DNA of 64,000 nt, taken from assembly GCA_005408345.1 (NCBI GenBank), contig SEMN01000345.1, positions 1 through 64,000 on the forward strand. The letters are read 5' to 3'. This DNA is from Macquaria australasica. Its lineage: Eukaryota; Chordata; Actinopteri; Centrarchiformes; Percichthyidae. This document shows, piece by piece, positions 13,291 to 28,300 of the stretch. Numbering within the stretch: the stretch's first letter is position 1; the number at the start of each line of letters is the position of its first letter. The notes beneath the pieces are model-generated. The model saw nothing but the letters and a program-made list of their open reading frames with translations. It was not told the origin of the DNA and did not search any database. A program made the position numbers and the translations under genes.

Positions 13291-14047
13291 GGGGAGAGGC
13301 GCGAGGAAACCGCTGCAGTGCATTGTTAGGCTGAGCGCACACAGGAGAGGGAGACAGAGAGAGAATCCCCCATTTTAGCTCAACAATATTACAGCAGTGC
13401 AGAGATATCTACAACAATGGCAGCCCAGCACTCTCAGCACTGTGCTATTGATCCTGTAGTGGCAACCCAATACACACACAGTCAATCTAATTGTTGTTTT
13501 AACCTCTCATTACATTAATGCCTGTGGTTGTTTTGGTCTTTCTGGTTTACAAATGATCAAGTCATATTATCAGTGTCTGTTCCAGTAACTCAAATTGTTT
13601 AGGTAAATGTAATAATAGCTGCAGATTGAATAGGATATTATAAACCTAATATTACAGATAACATATTGGTGATACCTATAATTAAAAAAAATAATAATGC
13701 TAATAATGCCTCACATCTTTATTTAGTCCCAATCTATTTCCCTCAGGCATACTGACTTACTAACCGGATCTCTTCTAAGACACTGCACCGGAGAGAGAGA
13801 GCGGGAGGGAGAGAGAGAGGGAGGGAGAGAGAGAGAGAGCGGGAGGGAGGGAGAGAGAGAGGGAGGGAGAGAGAGAGAGAGTGGGGGATCGAGCAAGCGC
13901 AGGAGGGAGAGAGAAAAAGAGAGAGCACAGGAGAGCAAGAAAAAGAAGCTAGAGCCGAGAGAAAGAGAGTCGCAGGAGGAAGAGGGAGAATGCACGGTGT
14001 CTGGGTAACACTTCCTCGCTTGTATCCAGGGCCTTTGTGAATACACC
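13291..14047 (+). promoter_or_regulatory. fam131b: Putative fam131b promoter and 5'UTR
   Basis: This GA/GGGA-rich region (dense at 13789-13990) leads directly to the ATG at 14048, which has a strong Kozak context (CACCATGG). No TATA box at a convincing distance was seen, so the transcription start is not placed. GAGA tracts are common near fish promoters and could be regulatory or mere low complexity. Confidence 0.45.
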
Positions 14048-14075
14048 ATGGGATGCATCGGCTCCAGGACACTGA
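14048..14075 (+). CDS. fam131b: fam131b coding exon 1
   Basis: It encodes MGCIGSRTL and one base of the next codon, followed by donor GTAAGC. The start is chosen for its Kozak context and the conserved MGCIGS lipidation motif. Confidence 0.9.
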
Positions 14076-14320
14076 GTAAGCCCCACTTCTCTTCCCTCTC
14101 TCGTTGCGGGCTGGGGGGGGGGGGGGGGTGAGGAGGAGGATGGGGGTCTTGCAGGAGAGAGGGTTTGCGTGGAGGCTACGGACGGGCTTTGTGTGTGTGT
14201 GTGTGCTGTTTGCTTCTCTTTCAGTGCAGCGTATAAGCAAGCTGTGTAGATGTGTGGTCACAGAGACTGTATACACAGTATACAGGCAAGATGTCAGAGA
14301 CAATATGTGTTAAAATGTGC

Positions 14321-14358
<38 letters not shown>

Positions 14359-17300
14359 TTGCATCCCCCACCTCCCTGCTCCCCTCCCTGCATCCTCCCA
14401 TCCCTTGATTTATGATGCTGTTTGGCAGTATGTATATGTGTGTGAGTAGGAGGCAGAGAGGGATGGAGAGAAGAGAGAGGCGGGAGAGGGAAGCTCTTTT
14501 ATAGTGCTTATTTATAGGGAAAAAGAGACAAGGGATAATGCCATTGTCAGGGGTGTTTGCACAGTTTGTTATTATTTGCATGAATAATAGGGATAGAGAG
14601 GGATAAAGAAATGAGCAGCAGAGGAAGAATTTCAGTGTAGGCAGGCAGGCGGGCAGGGAGGAGGGGAGACGGACGGCGATGGAGAGAGGGGGAGAGGGGG
14701 AGAGGGAGGGGCAAATACGTGCAGGCGAGGGTGTGTGGGATTGATGGGAGTTTTCAGGTGAGGACCCTCCTGGATAAACCCACAGATGACATGTTAAGTA
14801 AATCAGCATCAGGACTGCTGCTAAGTGGGGAAAGACTGGGACGGGTAGTAGCCTAGAAATAATCAATTTTGGTAAACAGTCAGTTGTTTGCATGAATATA
14901 GTTCAGATACTTTGCAGTGCCTATTCAGGTCCTGCACGTCTTATCACGCTCAAAGGTAAAAATAAACACAGACTTCCTTTGGTGTTAAATATTAATGGGC
15001 CACTTAGCACATCAGGCTCTTTTTAAAACATGTTTATGGCAAAGCATCAGTCTGAACACATATTTTACATCACTCTGAAAAGTGCATAACCTTTACAGGG
15101 GTCATGCATGTCAAAATCAGGTTACAGACAGGATCTCCAGTGTGCTTGTGCAAGCGCCCCCTCCCCCCTTTTTCTTTTTTTAACTAAATGTAAATTCTTG
15201 AGGAGAGGATTTTAAAAATATCTGGAATACGCAAGTGCAGAAGAAAGAGTACTACGTGACACAGTTAGGAAGGCAGGTGTGAACTGAATACAGCAGAAAC
15301 GGTGTTACAGCAGCTTGTGGCGTCCAGATTACAGTATTTGACAGATTGCAGAGCAGGAGAGGAGGTTAGGATCCTCTGTCAACACTCAGGTCAAGACAGG
15401 AGACCTTACGAGCCCAGCGACTCCAGCTGCTGTAAATAATGTTATTGAAGAAAACAGAAGGCTTTGGAAAGGTGCCACATTAATCTGATTGTGAGCCACC
15501 TGAATACTGATGCTCATTTTTATACATGTGATCACAGAAGACTTAAGAATCCAAAAAGGCTTCTCAAGTAATAGCAGTTACATTTTCTAATCAGGGATAA
15601 GTGCTGAAGACACTGCAGCCTGTCAGTCACATGCAGTAGAGATTGTACATCTACTTAATGGAATATTTCTATTCAGTGTGCAAATGTTATCCTAAGCTGT
15701 GCGCACTATAATCGAACATGAATGTGTAAATAAAACAAGGAAGTTTTCAAGTAGCTAGTGTGCCTGCGTCTGTGATCCTCTTGTAAGCAACAGAATCAGC
15801 AGCAGTGCTGCCGGTCTAGAGGTGTGGTTGTGTTTATCCTGGGTGAGAATGGCTTTAGTGTGTGCTATTGATTGGCCTTCTAAACTGCAGTCCACGCTGC
15901 CAAGCAGAGATCAACAGGAGGAGCAGCAGGACTAGATCTGTGTCTGTACAGGAGTAGCCCTGATGTATCTGTCTGCCCGCTGGTAACACTATCTCTCCCA
16001 GCTCCATCACATCTGGGTGTGTGCTCCGTGGTCAGGCTGTGATATCTGTTTGTACCCACACACTGTATAGTATGTTATCAATTCCTTTCAAAAATCATGC
16101 CCCTGTGTAATACGTCTGTGCCCAGCAGGTTGACAAAGGAAACTGTACATTTTAGTAAGGTTTGGATGTCACAGGTACTGTGATACCAAAGAAACTATAG
16201 AGGCATCTTTTTAAGTAGTAGCAATATTAATAGAAACCTGTATTATCCCTTGTAAGGGCAACGCTTTGGCCTACTTTGTTCTGAACATTGATGTCACTTG
16301 TTATTAGAGGTCTGGCGGTTTAAATTTATTCAAACACAAAACCCCAGACATAAATAACTCTAAGGCCAAAAAAGCAGCATCATGGCAAAATGTTGCAGAC
16401 ACTGGTACATGCAGGCAGACATAAAATGAAAAACTTCAGTATAGTTGTGAGGACAGTTGTTCATACTGCAGGTGTGAGTTTGTGGCTGTTAATTCAGACC
16501 CAGTTGAAAAATGAGGGTGAGGTTGTTTTTTTTTTGCCAATAGTCTGCAAAGAATCTATTGAAAATAAATTCCTCACACAGTAGGTACAGTATACTGTAT
16601 GCTGATGGTTATTTTGGGTCACGTTTTAAACTGAGAGACTAGGAAAGGTACTGATCCCAACCCTTTTAACATCTGCCCCTCACTAGCACTGACTGTTACT
16701 GGGTCAGGCAGTGATGTACAGTAGATGTCTGCGTCCATCACCCCTTCAGAGAGCAAAGACCTTGAGAAGCACCGATGGGAGGTGCACATTTTTCTTCACC
16801 TCATCAGTAAGGAAAGGCAGTGAGATCTACTGCAAAATAACCACCAACTGCATTTTCGTCAGTGACTCAGCTTGTGTGTGCAGTACACAGAGTATGTATG
16901 CCTCATTGAGAGCAAATGTCTACAGCTGCCAAACACAGTGTTGGTAATTCTGTTACAGCACCATGATGTTGATCACATTTCTAGATGCAGTGCTGGTAAT
17001 GCTATTACCCATAATTGTGCTGAAAGCTACACATCAGAAGCCTTTTTCTGTATTCAGTTACCAGGCCACACTATACCTGTGAGTGCTGGAAACATTAATC
17101 ACTGTATAATTTAGGGCGTGTGAAGGTAACTGCTGTGGGTCAGGCTGCAGCGGTGAAATTATAGATATGAATGTGGGACATTATGACAACTCTCACCTGT
17201 TTGTGCTGCCTCTAAGCAAACTCTCTCTCTCTTCACTTTCTTTAAGTTTGCTTTGGTAAGCTGCCACTGCGGAAACACCATGTACTGATTCAATAAGCAC

Positions 17301-18213
17301 TAATAGCCGATTGTGTGTGTATGTGTGTGTGTGTGTTTATGTATGTTTTTTATGTTTTTTATGTTTTTATTTTTCTGGTACTGACTGAAATGTGTTTGTA
17401 GTGCAGAGTATTGCAAGTGTCAAGTGCTGAAAGCTGGCATCAGATATTTGGTGATGTTCATATTCTTGTTTGCTTGTTCTTTGACCAGATAGTTCCTGAC
17501 TTAAATCAAAAGTTTTGCCAATATTAAACTATTTAATATATGTTAAGTTCTTGTACAGCAGCTTGTGTTTAGACAACATTTAACATTTGAGAACTTTGAC
17601 TTCTTGTGCTAAATGAAAAAAAAGGGTTTGTAGAAAATCATTTTTATTTATATGATATTTTTAAGATATTGAAAATTTGTATTATTTTGGTATAATTCCG
17701 AAAAATGTCAAACAGTACACAGCTTGAGTGCCTGTGTTTCTGTATGTGTGTCTGCGTATTCATGTGTATGTATGTGTTCATGCATGACCTCAAGTTTACA
17801 TCCTCCTCTCGTATGATCGTGCTCTTGCTGCTATATTTATGTGCACGTAGGCCCATGTGTGGGTGTGAATATTTATGTAAAGGCGCCACTGTTGCCTCAC
17901 CACTTTCTCCCTTCACTCTGTTTGTGCAACTGCATTACAGAGAGGGATTCCCGGCCATTAAATAAAAAAAAAAACCAAACACCCCCCGCTTGCACCACAC
18001 CACATTTACACACATTCAGCCAACAACTGATACCATGTCCCGCATTTGCTGGTTTGCAGTCTGCCTGTATACTGGCAAATCTGGCAGACTGAGGTGGAGG
18101 CTGATTGATTAGCTTCTGTCCAGGTCGGAAAAGCCTTGTATACATGAACACATTCAAGGTGAATGACTCAGTGATGTACCATCTCAGAGACATGGTGGGA
18201 CCTGATGACGCTT

Positions 18214-18298
<85 letters not shown>

Positions 18299-21200
18299 AG
18301 CCTACGTGTGTGTGTACGCTTATACATCCAAGGACTCCAATGTAGCACAAATAGCGTAAGGTCTTTACCTACAGATTTATGTGAGTGTGAGTGCCTCTGT
18401 GTCATATTCTCTACTGTTCTCTACTGCTATTATGGTTTGCCTTGTCACTGGATGCCAGGTTACAAGCCTGGATCATTAAGGGAGGGGAATTGATTAAAAT
18501 GTATATGAGTGTGTGTATGTGTGCCCTTGTATGTATCATTTTCAGCCTGTGCGTGTACGTGGCAGATCAGAAGTAAGAGGCCTGTGTGTGGGCACATGAT
18601 GGCAGGTGTTTCTGTAAACAGTGTGACTCAGCCACAGAGTGTGTTATGAAATTGAAACATAATGCTGTGAAAGAGAGAATTTCATCCCTACAATTTGATC
18701 TGTGTGTGTGTGTGTGGGTATGTGTCTGTGTGTGTGTGTGTGTGTGTGTGAATTTATGTGCATTTGTGGATGTACTCAGCATCAGTGTGCAATGAGCGCT
18801 GATTGTCTCAGTGTTATCTGCGGCTACTAACCACTTCAGCGCTGATAAAGAAAAAGGCCATGTTCTCAAAGATGGGAAGTCTCCCTTGAATATCAAGAGC
18901 AAGATAATAAAGGTTTCCTGCACGCAGCGTCTATACACTTAACTGGTTGATTTCCTCTGCCTCTGCAGGTTTTCTTCCCTTCATCTAAACAGAATCGGAT
19001 AACAGCATTTTTTTCCTTTTCAGGTCTAAATATTCATTATATATTTAGCAGGCCATTAGGATGTTTATGGGAGTGATCAGGTTTATGATGCTGGGCTGCA
19101 GCTGCCTGTGCTAAGATACTACATGCTGTAGATTTTTAGTTACCACAGTCGGTGCACCAGTGACTGCTGTAACCTATTTAACCGGCATCAGTGATGGAGA
19201 GCTGCACAGGATGGCAGCCACATTCATGCCTAAATAGATTATTGAGGCGTGTCAGGCCTGCCGATGACAGGGGCATGTAGATTGGGAATGCCATTTCACC
19301 AAGTTAATGGCAGCAACTCACGCTGTGCTTGAGTGTCTGTATACGTGTATGTCAGAGCTCCTGCATGTGTGTGGATTATGTCCTGAGACACACTTTCCTC
19401 AGCCAAACTCTCCCAACCATCTGGGCTCTGGTCCTCAGCTGCGTTCTTGCTGAACTCTGGAGCTCAGTAAGCCGGCATCTGCACATATCGCTGCAAGGGA
19501 GCTGCTATCTGAGCCGATATCCCATCGTGGCAACCAGCCTTACTGCAGCTGTCATGGTAAACAAGTACCAAGCCCCCTGGTTCTTCGGCGTTACTGCTTC
19601 AGGGCACTGGGAGTGTAAAAGACGGATGACGCTCAAATGCTTCCCACTTCAGCGGGAGCCGTCAAGCCACTACAGTCAGAGCTGGAGTTGACAGTGCAGC
19701 CGCTGCAGATTTTTGGTCGCTCCCTCTTTTTTTCTCCTCCATCTCCCCACCCTCTCTCACTCCTCCTCGCTCCTTCTCCTCGGCTGAGCTAAGCCTGTCT
19801 CCCCTATGACTGCAGGGGGGTATCCAGCGCCGCACCGCTGTGCGGGGGAGGAGGGAGAGCGCCAGGGGAAGAAAAGCTGGCTCAGAGCTCTGGTCATGTG
19901 CTCTGTTGTTGTTGCTGTTTCCTCCAGGAGGGATCCTGCCTGCCTTGTCAGGAGCAGAACTACGCATTCGCTCACTGTGCTGCTGAGAGCCCAAGAGCTT
20001 CACCTACACGAGTGCAGAAATACAGAGCGTGCCATGGCTTAAGAAAACACTGAGATGCTGGATAATGACTACTGACCCATCATCTATAGAGATATTCTGA
20101 GAACTATAAACAACTCTGACTAATCACAGCATGATATAGACATCCAAACCCTTGTGGCTCACTTCACAAAGAGCACATGCTTTGATGTAATCTCATATGA
20201 GCCTGAAGCTCACAGACACTAGATAATATACATACAGTTACAAAGAGGGCTTCTCAGTGGTACTTTGTACTGCTGCAATCCAAAGAACTCTTGAGCCATA
20301 TTGTGATTCATGTGGGGAGAGAGTGACTGCTAATCTACTAATTGGCCAAATGAGGCTCAGGGATGCAGAGGGGAGAGGCTGAGAAAACTAAAGAGAGGGA
20401 GAGAAACAGAGGAAGAGAGGGAGCGGCGTTGTGTGTGTCTGTGCATTAAGCTGTATGTTGCTGTAGGCCTGATGTATGTGGGTGTGCATATATGTTCATG
20501 TACGGTTTGTGTTCGCAGGGCAGATTTTTAACCCAGATGGGGAATAAATCTGGGACACTCTCTCCCGCCCAGGCAGCAAATGAGACATCTCTCTACTCTG
20601 CCTAACTGATATCAGCCAATAAGTAACCACCTCACACCGCACTCCACAGTGCCAAAAATCAAACATTCCTGACTAATCCTTCTGAGGTCACACAGAGTTC
20701 ATTTCTAATGGTGGAAGTAGCACTTGAATATAAATGTGTCCATCCTCTCTGAAAACGGCAAGTCCTGATGCAAAGTAGTTTCTTTATTCGCCGCTTTGTT
20801 TTTCAGGAACGGCTTGTTCACTAACACAGTTTCTCACAGCTTAATAGCAAAAAGGTGGATTTGCAGCAGAGCAGGGAGGATTGTCAACAGCAGCTGCCAG
20901 TGCCCTTAAACACAGTGTAAACACTTGTAGAAACAATAATTGGCAGACTACCCGACATTTGCTGGGACATTTTTGCCCCTTGAATGGTGTATTTAAATTT
21001 TTCACCAGTTAAGTTGCAAACACTAAGGTACATTATATTTCCAAAACAGCATAAATTGAGTTTCACAGGAAGAAATATTTTCAGTCTGAAACAGTGGTGT
21101 TATGTTTTAGTGTCAGATCCTTAACATCAGTGAGCAAAGTCATGTTTGGCTCACTATTTTACATCAGTTGAACACTGAAAAACTGATCATAGAATACCAA

Positions 21201-22332
21201 TTTCCTTGATGTAATATAGAAAAAAGGAAATTATTGCGTTTTGTAAAAGGAGCGTCTTCTTACATGTAGAACTGGAGTGAAGATTGGTTGATATTAGATT
21301 TTGGACATTCATTTTACCAGTGTTAGTTAACGCTATATGACAAATATTTAATATTAGGGACACTTCAGCAATTTAGTATTGCACTTCCATAAAATTGGTG
21401 GACTTGTGAGAGACATATAAAATTAAAAAGATACCCTGACTTTTAGTCTCTACTGTAGGTCAAACAATCTCTAGCATCTCTTGCCAGACCTCTCCTGACT
21501 CTTCCTGTGAACGGTCATGTCTTCAAACTCCACGCCCCCAATTAGTAAGACAAGTTTTGTTTAAAAAATATGTACATTAGTCTCTGAGCCAAACAGAGAG
21601 TGATGTAATGTCTGTAGTGTCACAGAAGACATTATACATCTGGGGGGTTTTTTCAGGTTGTGTAGTACTCATAAAATCTGTGTCTCTTTAAGGTAAATTT
21701 ACCCTGCTAATGTACAACCAAACAGCTATTTATATGTACAGTAACTTCATGTACCTCCTTTGGTGATGTCCAGAGGTATTTAGGGAAACACTAACTATAG
21801 AAGAAATACACAAAGTAGGTTGAGGGAAACTGGGTCAAACAAAACAAGGGTAAAAAACACTTGATCACTCCTGGAAGTAACTCCTCAAATATATAATATT
21901 AATAAATATATTAAGATCACAGATCAATGATATATAATGATACAATCTTTACAACAGGAGACCACTGAAATGAGAAGATCCCATTTGTTAACTGTACAAA
22001 TGAAGCAAGGCGGTCCTGATTTGTAGTTGGCACACACTTCCCTGTGTGAGTAAAGAGGGGGTCAGTTTCTGGAATGAAGTCTGTCCCTCGTCTCCTGCCC
22101 TTGCACTGATCTGGTGCGACTGGCTGGAGTTCAGAGGGAAGGGTAATATCTGAGAGCCCAGCGGAGACAGAATGTTTCTGAATCACTGGGTCAGTGGGTC
22201 ACAGACATCAACTGGACATCCAGGGAGCCAACAACTCTCTGTGTTTCTCAGAGCTCCCAAGGAGTCGCTCACGATTGCCAAATGCAGCTGTGAAAAATGT
22301 GATTGGCTCAGCAACACGCATGCAAACACACA

Positions 22333-22365
<33 letters not shown>

Positions 22366-25300
22366 AGTGCTGATACAGGAGTGAGCCCCTCTGAGAGTTG
22401 CACAGACCCTCTAATACAGAGAGCGAGCACCTAGAGACTGAAGCTGTGTTTAAACTCCATTACGAGTACAGTCTCTCTAATTAAACCAATGTTTTAATTA
22501 GGATTTGGACAGCCAGGAAAGAGGAGGGATAATGGCGTTCATTTATCCAACAGAGAGCGTGTATTTCAGATGACTCCCATCTACAAGTATGCTGGGTGGA
22601 TGGCTTTGTGTGTGATCTGCCACTGACTCTTCATAGTGTGTTATTAACTGAAATGCAGGTGTAATTTACGTGTAGTGGAAGTTCATTAAGGATCCCCTGG
22701 AGTCTAGACGTTGTTGGTGGTTGAGTAAAGCCTGCAGGTGTTCGATAGAAACTCTCAGCTAAATATCCTGGAGGTCATGGTGGTGATGGGGAGGCGGTGG
22801 GTTGTACAATAGTTGGTCTGAAAGACAGAATTTCAATGGTATTTTAAGAACGGCATCCAAGGCCTGATTCGGTCGAATGTGGACAGAAAGATCATCGGTC
22901 AGATGGTGACGTCAGAGTCAATGTGAATGTAAATAAATCAGAGTTAAAGGGGCTAAAAGGGATGATCTGATCGCTCATTAGATTAGTGTTATTCGCCACG
23001 AAGAAGTTACCTCGTGAAGAATTTGGGAAGATCTTAATTTATAAATTGATGAGGACTGCGGGGAAAGAATATGTGTTACCGTCAAAAGTTTCTATTCAAA
23101 GTTAAATACAGGCAATTAATTTAAATCATGGAGTATATTTGACACCAGAGGGGCTTCATTTAATGAACTGTTAGGTAATCTCAAGTATGTGCCAGATGTA
23201 AATTAGAAGTGGAAAATGTTTTCTATATGTTTGAAACTGTATTTTTTTTTCCTTAAATGTTTCAGAAACCTTGACCACACATATCGGAGAGAATATCTGT
23301 ACATAGCCTTGTTTGTATCTTTTAGGGGATACTTTTTATTTTATCTTATTTTATTATTTTTCCCCCTACATTTTAAGAGTGTGTTTACTGTTGTTGATAT
23401 ATTTATCTTTTTTTCTTTATATGACTCGGATATCCTATGAAACTTGCTTAGTACAAATTATTGTTAAGGGGCGCGATATTTCGTGTGTGTGTGTGTGTGT
23501 TTGCTGTTCTTGTGGAGTATTAAAACATGTTTTTAAAATAAAGTTAAAACAAAAAAATCTTGAATGTAGGGACTTTGACAGCGTGGGAAAAGGGAAGTGA
23601 CAGAGACGATTAAATGGGAAGAAATAGCAGAAATTCACCTGTAGAGGAATAAAGGCAGAACATGAGAGAAAAGATGTTCCTTATTGAACTTTAGCCAAAG
23701 CTTCATGAATGGTAGAGATGCTAGCTTTGTGAACATGTTGTGAGAGCAAGGATCCTTCTGTATCCTTCTGTGATTTGATTGAGAACTGAGTTAAATACAA
23801 AAATTAAAAATGTATTTTCTTTCTCTCTTCTCTTTGTCTCGTCCTTTACCCTGCTCTCAGCGGCAGATAGTGTGCCAGTCCAGAAGGATGGGGAGCAGGT
23901 AAGTCTTCAGCAATCCCTCTGGCTCATCCCCCTTGTTGACTTCCTCTGACAGTGGACTGTTGCCACTCCACCTGAGGAACCAACATGGCTGCTGATTTAA
24001 AACCCGCAGCTACATGATGAGCTACAGCAGCTCGCGCCACTAGCTCTCTGTAACTCAAGGTACCAGTGCTTATGCTAGTAGATTTAGTGAAGTAGCACAC
24101 ATCATGTCAGTGTCAGTCGCTTAACTTCCGCTACACTTCCCTGCGCAAGATGGGGCGGTGTAGCTGGAAGACTGAACAATCGCTGGTTCGGTTGGCTCAT
24201 TGCTGTTGCTATGACGTCTGTTGCTTGATGTCCATCTGACAGAGTCACTGCTCAGTGCTGGTTCAAAGGAAAACAGCAGAGGCATCCCTCTCTCTTTGTC
24301 CAACTTCTTACACTCCATTACTATAGCCTCCTCTCCTCTCCTTTGCTCCCCCCTTCTCCTCTCCTCTCCTCTCCTCTCTTCTCCTCTCTCTCCTCTCCTC
24401 TCCTCCCTTCTCTCTCTCTTCTCCTCTCTCTTCTCTCCTCTGCCCTCCTCTCCTCTCTCTCCTCTCCTCTCCTCCCTTCTCTCTCTCTTCTCCTCTCTCT
24501 TCTCTCCTCTGCTCTCCTCTGCCCTCCTCTCTCTCTCCTCTCCTCTCCTCCCTTCTCTCTCTCTTCTCCTCTCTCTCCTCTCCTCTCCTCCCTTCTCTCT
24601 CTCTTCTCCTCTCTCTCCTCTCCTCTCCTCTCTCTCCTCTCCTCTCCTCTCCCATGCACTAAAACTGATCCCTCTGAGACAGGACACACGAGAGGGAACC
24701 ATTTTGGACTAAAATGTAGAGAAACTCTACTTTTTCACCAAATGCACTGTGGACTGATTCCATCATTTATTTATGCATCATGCCCCAAAATGCCCTTCGG
24801 TCCTATGGAGAAGAAAAGAAAAACAGCCACACACACACACACACACACACATACATACATACACACATCAGCGTTGTCAGGGCTATTGGAAGGAATATAG
24901 GAAAATCTGCTTCAAGGGGTCCAGCTCTACCACTCAAGTGTGTTAAATCTCTCATCACACCCACTCCTGTGGAGGGAGAGAGAGAGAGAGAGACGAGCAG
25001 CGAGTCAAAGAGCGAGGAAGTGGGAGCAAAGAATAGAATTACAAGAAAAAGAAGGAGTGAAGAAAAGAACGGGGAGAGGCTGATATCGATTAACACGAGC
25101 TATCTGGATACATGCTGCATGTAGCTGATGGAGATAGTGAACACTACCCTGGTAGTCACGCCCTCATTATGTCACTCAGCATTAAATGACTTAAGTACAA
25201 TTTTGCGGCAATGGTACTTTAAGTATTTATACTTTATGCTACTTCATACTTTTACTCCACAATTCAGAGGGAAATATTCTACTTTTTACTGCACTGCATT

Positions 25301-28300
25301 AATTTGACAGCTTTAGCGACTTGATTACAATTTTACATAAAGAATATATAAAACATTTTTCATTATAGATTAAACAGTATATAAAGTAGTTAAAATGAGC
25401 TCCACCTCAACCAGCTACAACATTAAAAGGCTGCTTACACATTAATATGATAAACATAATAATATAACACAATGAGTACTTTTACCTTTAATACTTTAAG
25501 TATATTTTGCTGATAATACATCTGTACTTTTACTTAAGTTAACTTTTGAATGCAGGAGTTTTACTTCTGAGTATATATTATATTGTGGTGTTACTATTTT
25601 TTACTTGTAGGGAGGGAAGGGGAAATACTCTTATTCGCTTTCTTGCTGAGAGTTAGATGAGTAGATTGATACCACTCATGTCTGTACAGTAAATATGAAG
25701 CTACAGCGAGCAGCTGGTTAGCTTAGCTTAGCATAACAACTGGAAACAGGGAGAAATAGCTAGCCTAGCTCTGTCCAAAGGTAACAAAATCTGCCTTCCA
25801 GCACATCTAAAGCTCACTAATATTTAACACGCTGTATCTTGTTTGTTTAATCTGTACAAAAACCAAAGTGTAAAATCATAACATTGTGGTTTTACAGGGG
25901 TTATATGCCAGAGTATTTCTTGGCTGGGCGCAGAAACATCCTGAAAAGCTCTGCTTGGTTTTTGTACAGATTAAACAAACAAGATATTACGTTTTAATTA
26001 GTGAGCTTTAGAGATGCTGGAAGGTGGATTTTGTTAGCTTTGGACAGAGCCAGGCTAGCTGTTTCCCTCCCTATTTTCAGTCTTTGTGCTGAACTACGCC
26101 AACCAGCTGCTGGTTCCAGCTTCATATTTACTGACAAACATGAGAGTGCTATGAATCTTCTCATCTACTCTTAGCAAGAAAGTAAATAAGGACACGTATA
26201 AATGTGTCTGATAAATGTTGGGGGCTTTGTTTATTTAGTTTTTCTCAGCCTCGACTGTCTATTTAGATTGACAGGAAGGTGAAAACATTTCAGCACAGCC
26301 ACTAACCCAACAGTGTCCCCGGTCTAGTTAGTGTCATCCCAGCTGATAGAGAGAAATGGTGTGGCAGAGGCTGTCGCTTATCTGCTTTGTCCCCAACATC
26401 TGCCTCTACACACACACACACACACACTCCCCCTCCTCCTGTTAGCCTCAGTCCCCTGTCTGTGTGCAGCATCAGATACTGTTCGACACAGCACTGACAT
26501 CTCTCTCTCTCTCTCACACTCACACATGATTTTCTGCTGGCTTTCAGTGTTTTTGGCAGCACATGTAACCAGAGAGGAGACTCATTTATCCGTAGCGTAT
26601 TCACTCTGCTATACATAACTAAGCAAATATACTGATCCCTGTTTAATCCCCTCCCTTCTCCCTGTCATTCTGGTCCTTGACTCTTACTCGTTTTTGGAAA
26701 ATCCTGTGTATCTGTCTATTTTTTCCTCTCCCTTCTCTTAATTTCTTTCTCGTCCTCTGCATGTCCGATGTGCGATCCCCCCTCCGTCCCTCCTCTCTTT
26801 GTCTACTCCCATTTCGCTCCTGCCATGCATGTCGATGTTCTCTCTGTCCTGTCACTCTCTTACTCTTTCCCGCTCCTTCTTTCCCCATCCCTCTCTCCTC
26901 CTATTTCTCTTCTTCAGCATGGACGTTCAGAATTTTCATGGGAAGGAATCAATGTAAGTGTTGTGACACCATTCCTTCATCTACTACTTTTCTTTCTCTA
27001 CCTATTTGTTTCTTTTACCTGTTTTGATTTAACTCACCCTTTAGCGATCAGCTCTTTCCCCCCTCACGACCCCCCTCCACCTCGGCTTTACAGTTGATCT
27101 CTTTCGGTTTCTCGTAGTGGTGCACGGTAGTGAGCACAATCAGAATCACTTATTGGTACACAGTTACTTGGAATCAGGATTTGGGTAATGCAGTTTTTAT
27201 CTGTTGTATTAACCCAACATCTCCATCACTTCTCTCCACTCACCCCTCTCTAACACACACTGTCTCAATGTCTTCGTGTGCCCTGTCACACTTCCCATAC
27301 TATCCTTTTCTCCACGCTTTTTCCCCTCCTCCATTCCTCTCTCTTCTCTCCCTCTAGCTGTCTATGGAAGACACCACGTCAATTCTTCCTCGGCTCAAGA
27401 GGAACTCAAACGCCTACGGCATCGGGGCTCTGGCTAAGTCTTCTCTGTCAGGTGTGTCAGGTGTGTGTCTGTGCTGTAACTGGTAAACTGACCCCATGTT
27501 GGCTCCGCCGTCAGCGGGCGCAGGAGTCAGCATGGTACCCGAAACGGGTTCCCCTGAATCACTTCCTCTCCACGCTGTGATAACACTCGTCAATGACTCG
27601 TGAGTCATTGATGGAATTAATTCAGCTTGAAAAACACAACACGCACACATAGTGCATCGTCATACAGCTTGTTGCTCTAAGAAAAGGTGAGTGGTGAGTG
27701 GGAAGTGTAGTTTTTTTATGTTAAGTGGTTGTGAAACTGTGGTGTCCTGAACAAGTATAAGTTAAGTGCAGTGTAGTGAAGTGCTTTCTTTTAGTGCAGT
27801 GGTTTTGGTTTAATCCTGCTGTTTTGTGCAGTGCAGTTTATTTGAGTACAGTGAAGTGTAGTGCAGCTGCTGCACTGTGTGGTGTGCTACTGATTTGTCC
27901 TATAATTTATTCCTATAATTTATTCATAAATCTCATCTCCATGCGCCACTATCAGAGAGAATCAAACAACCAGGGATTTACAGTATGTGTCATCATGTGT
28001 TGGTCACATGAAATATGGAGCACAGCCATTATGCAGACATCAGCTGGTGTTAGCTTGGCAGTGAGAAATGAATTTCTTCTTTAAAAAAAAAAAAAAGAAT
28101 GTTCTGCAGTGTTTGCATGAGTCAAGTTCCCAGACAGACAGCGAGGAGAAAGGGGGCAGTTTTCTGCTTACCCAGCGCAGCTTAGCAGAGGTGCGAAAGC
28201 TAACATGTCAACAAGCCAACCTCTTCATTACTCATGCCACACAGCCGCCTCACCCCAATTAACCTGTTCCATCCCACAATGCACCTTTGTCAGACAAGAC

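Noticed and set aside
13723..14303. Ser/Leu-rich - strand frames of up to 186 codons
   Set aside because: They read the GAGG repeats of the fam131b 5' region antisense.
18105..18493. Cys-Val and His-Thr repeat proteins
   Set aside because: Artefacts of the (TG)40 microsatellite.
19440..20040. GC-rich block in fam131b intron 1 as an alternative first exon
   Set aside because: No ATG-to-donor frame in the phase needed for exon 2 could be supported.
24121..24900. Long Arg/Glu and Ser/Leu/Pro open frames on both strands
   Set aside because: They are translations of the CT/GA low-complexity tract, present in several frames at once, without splice or conservation signals.
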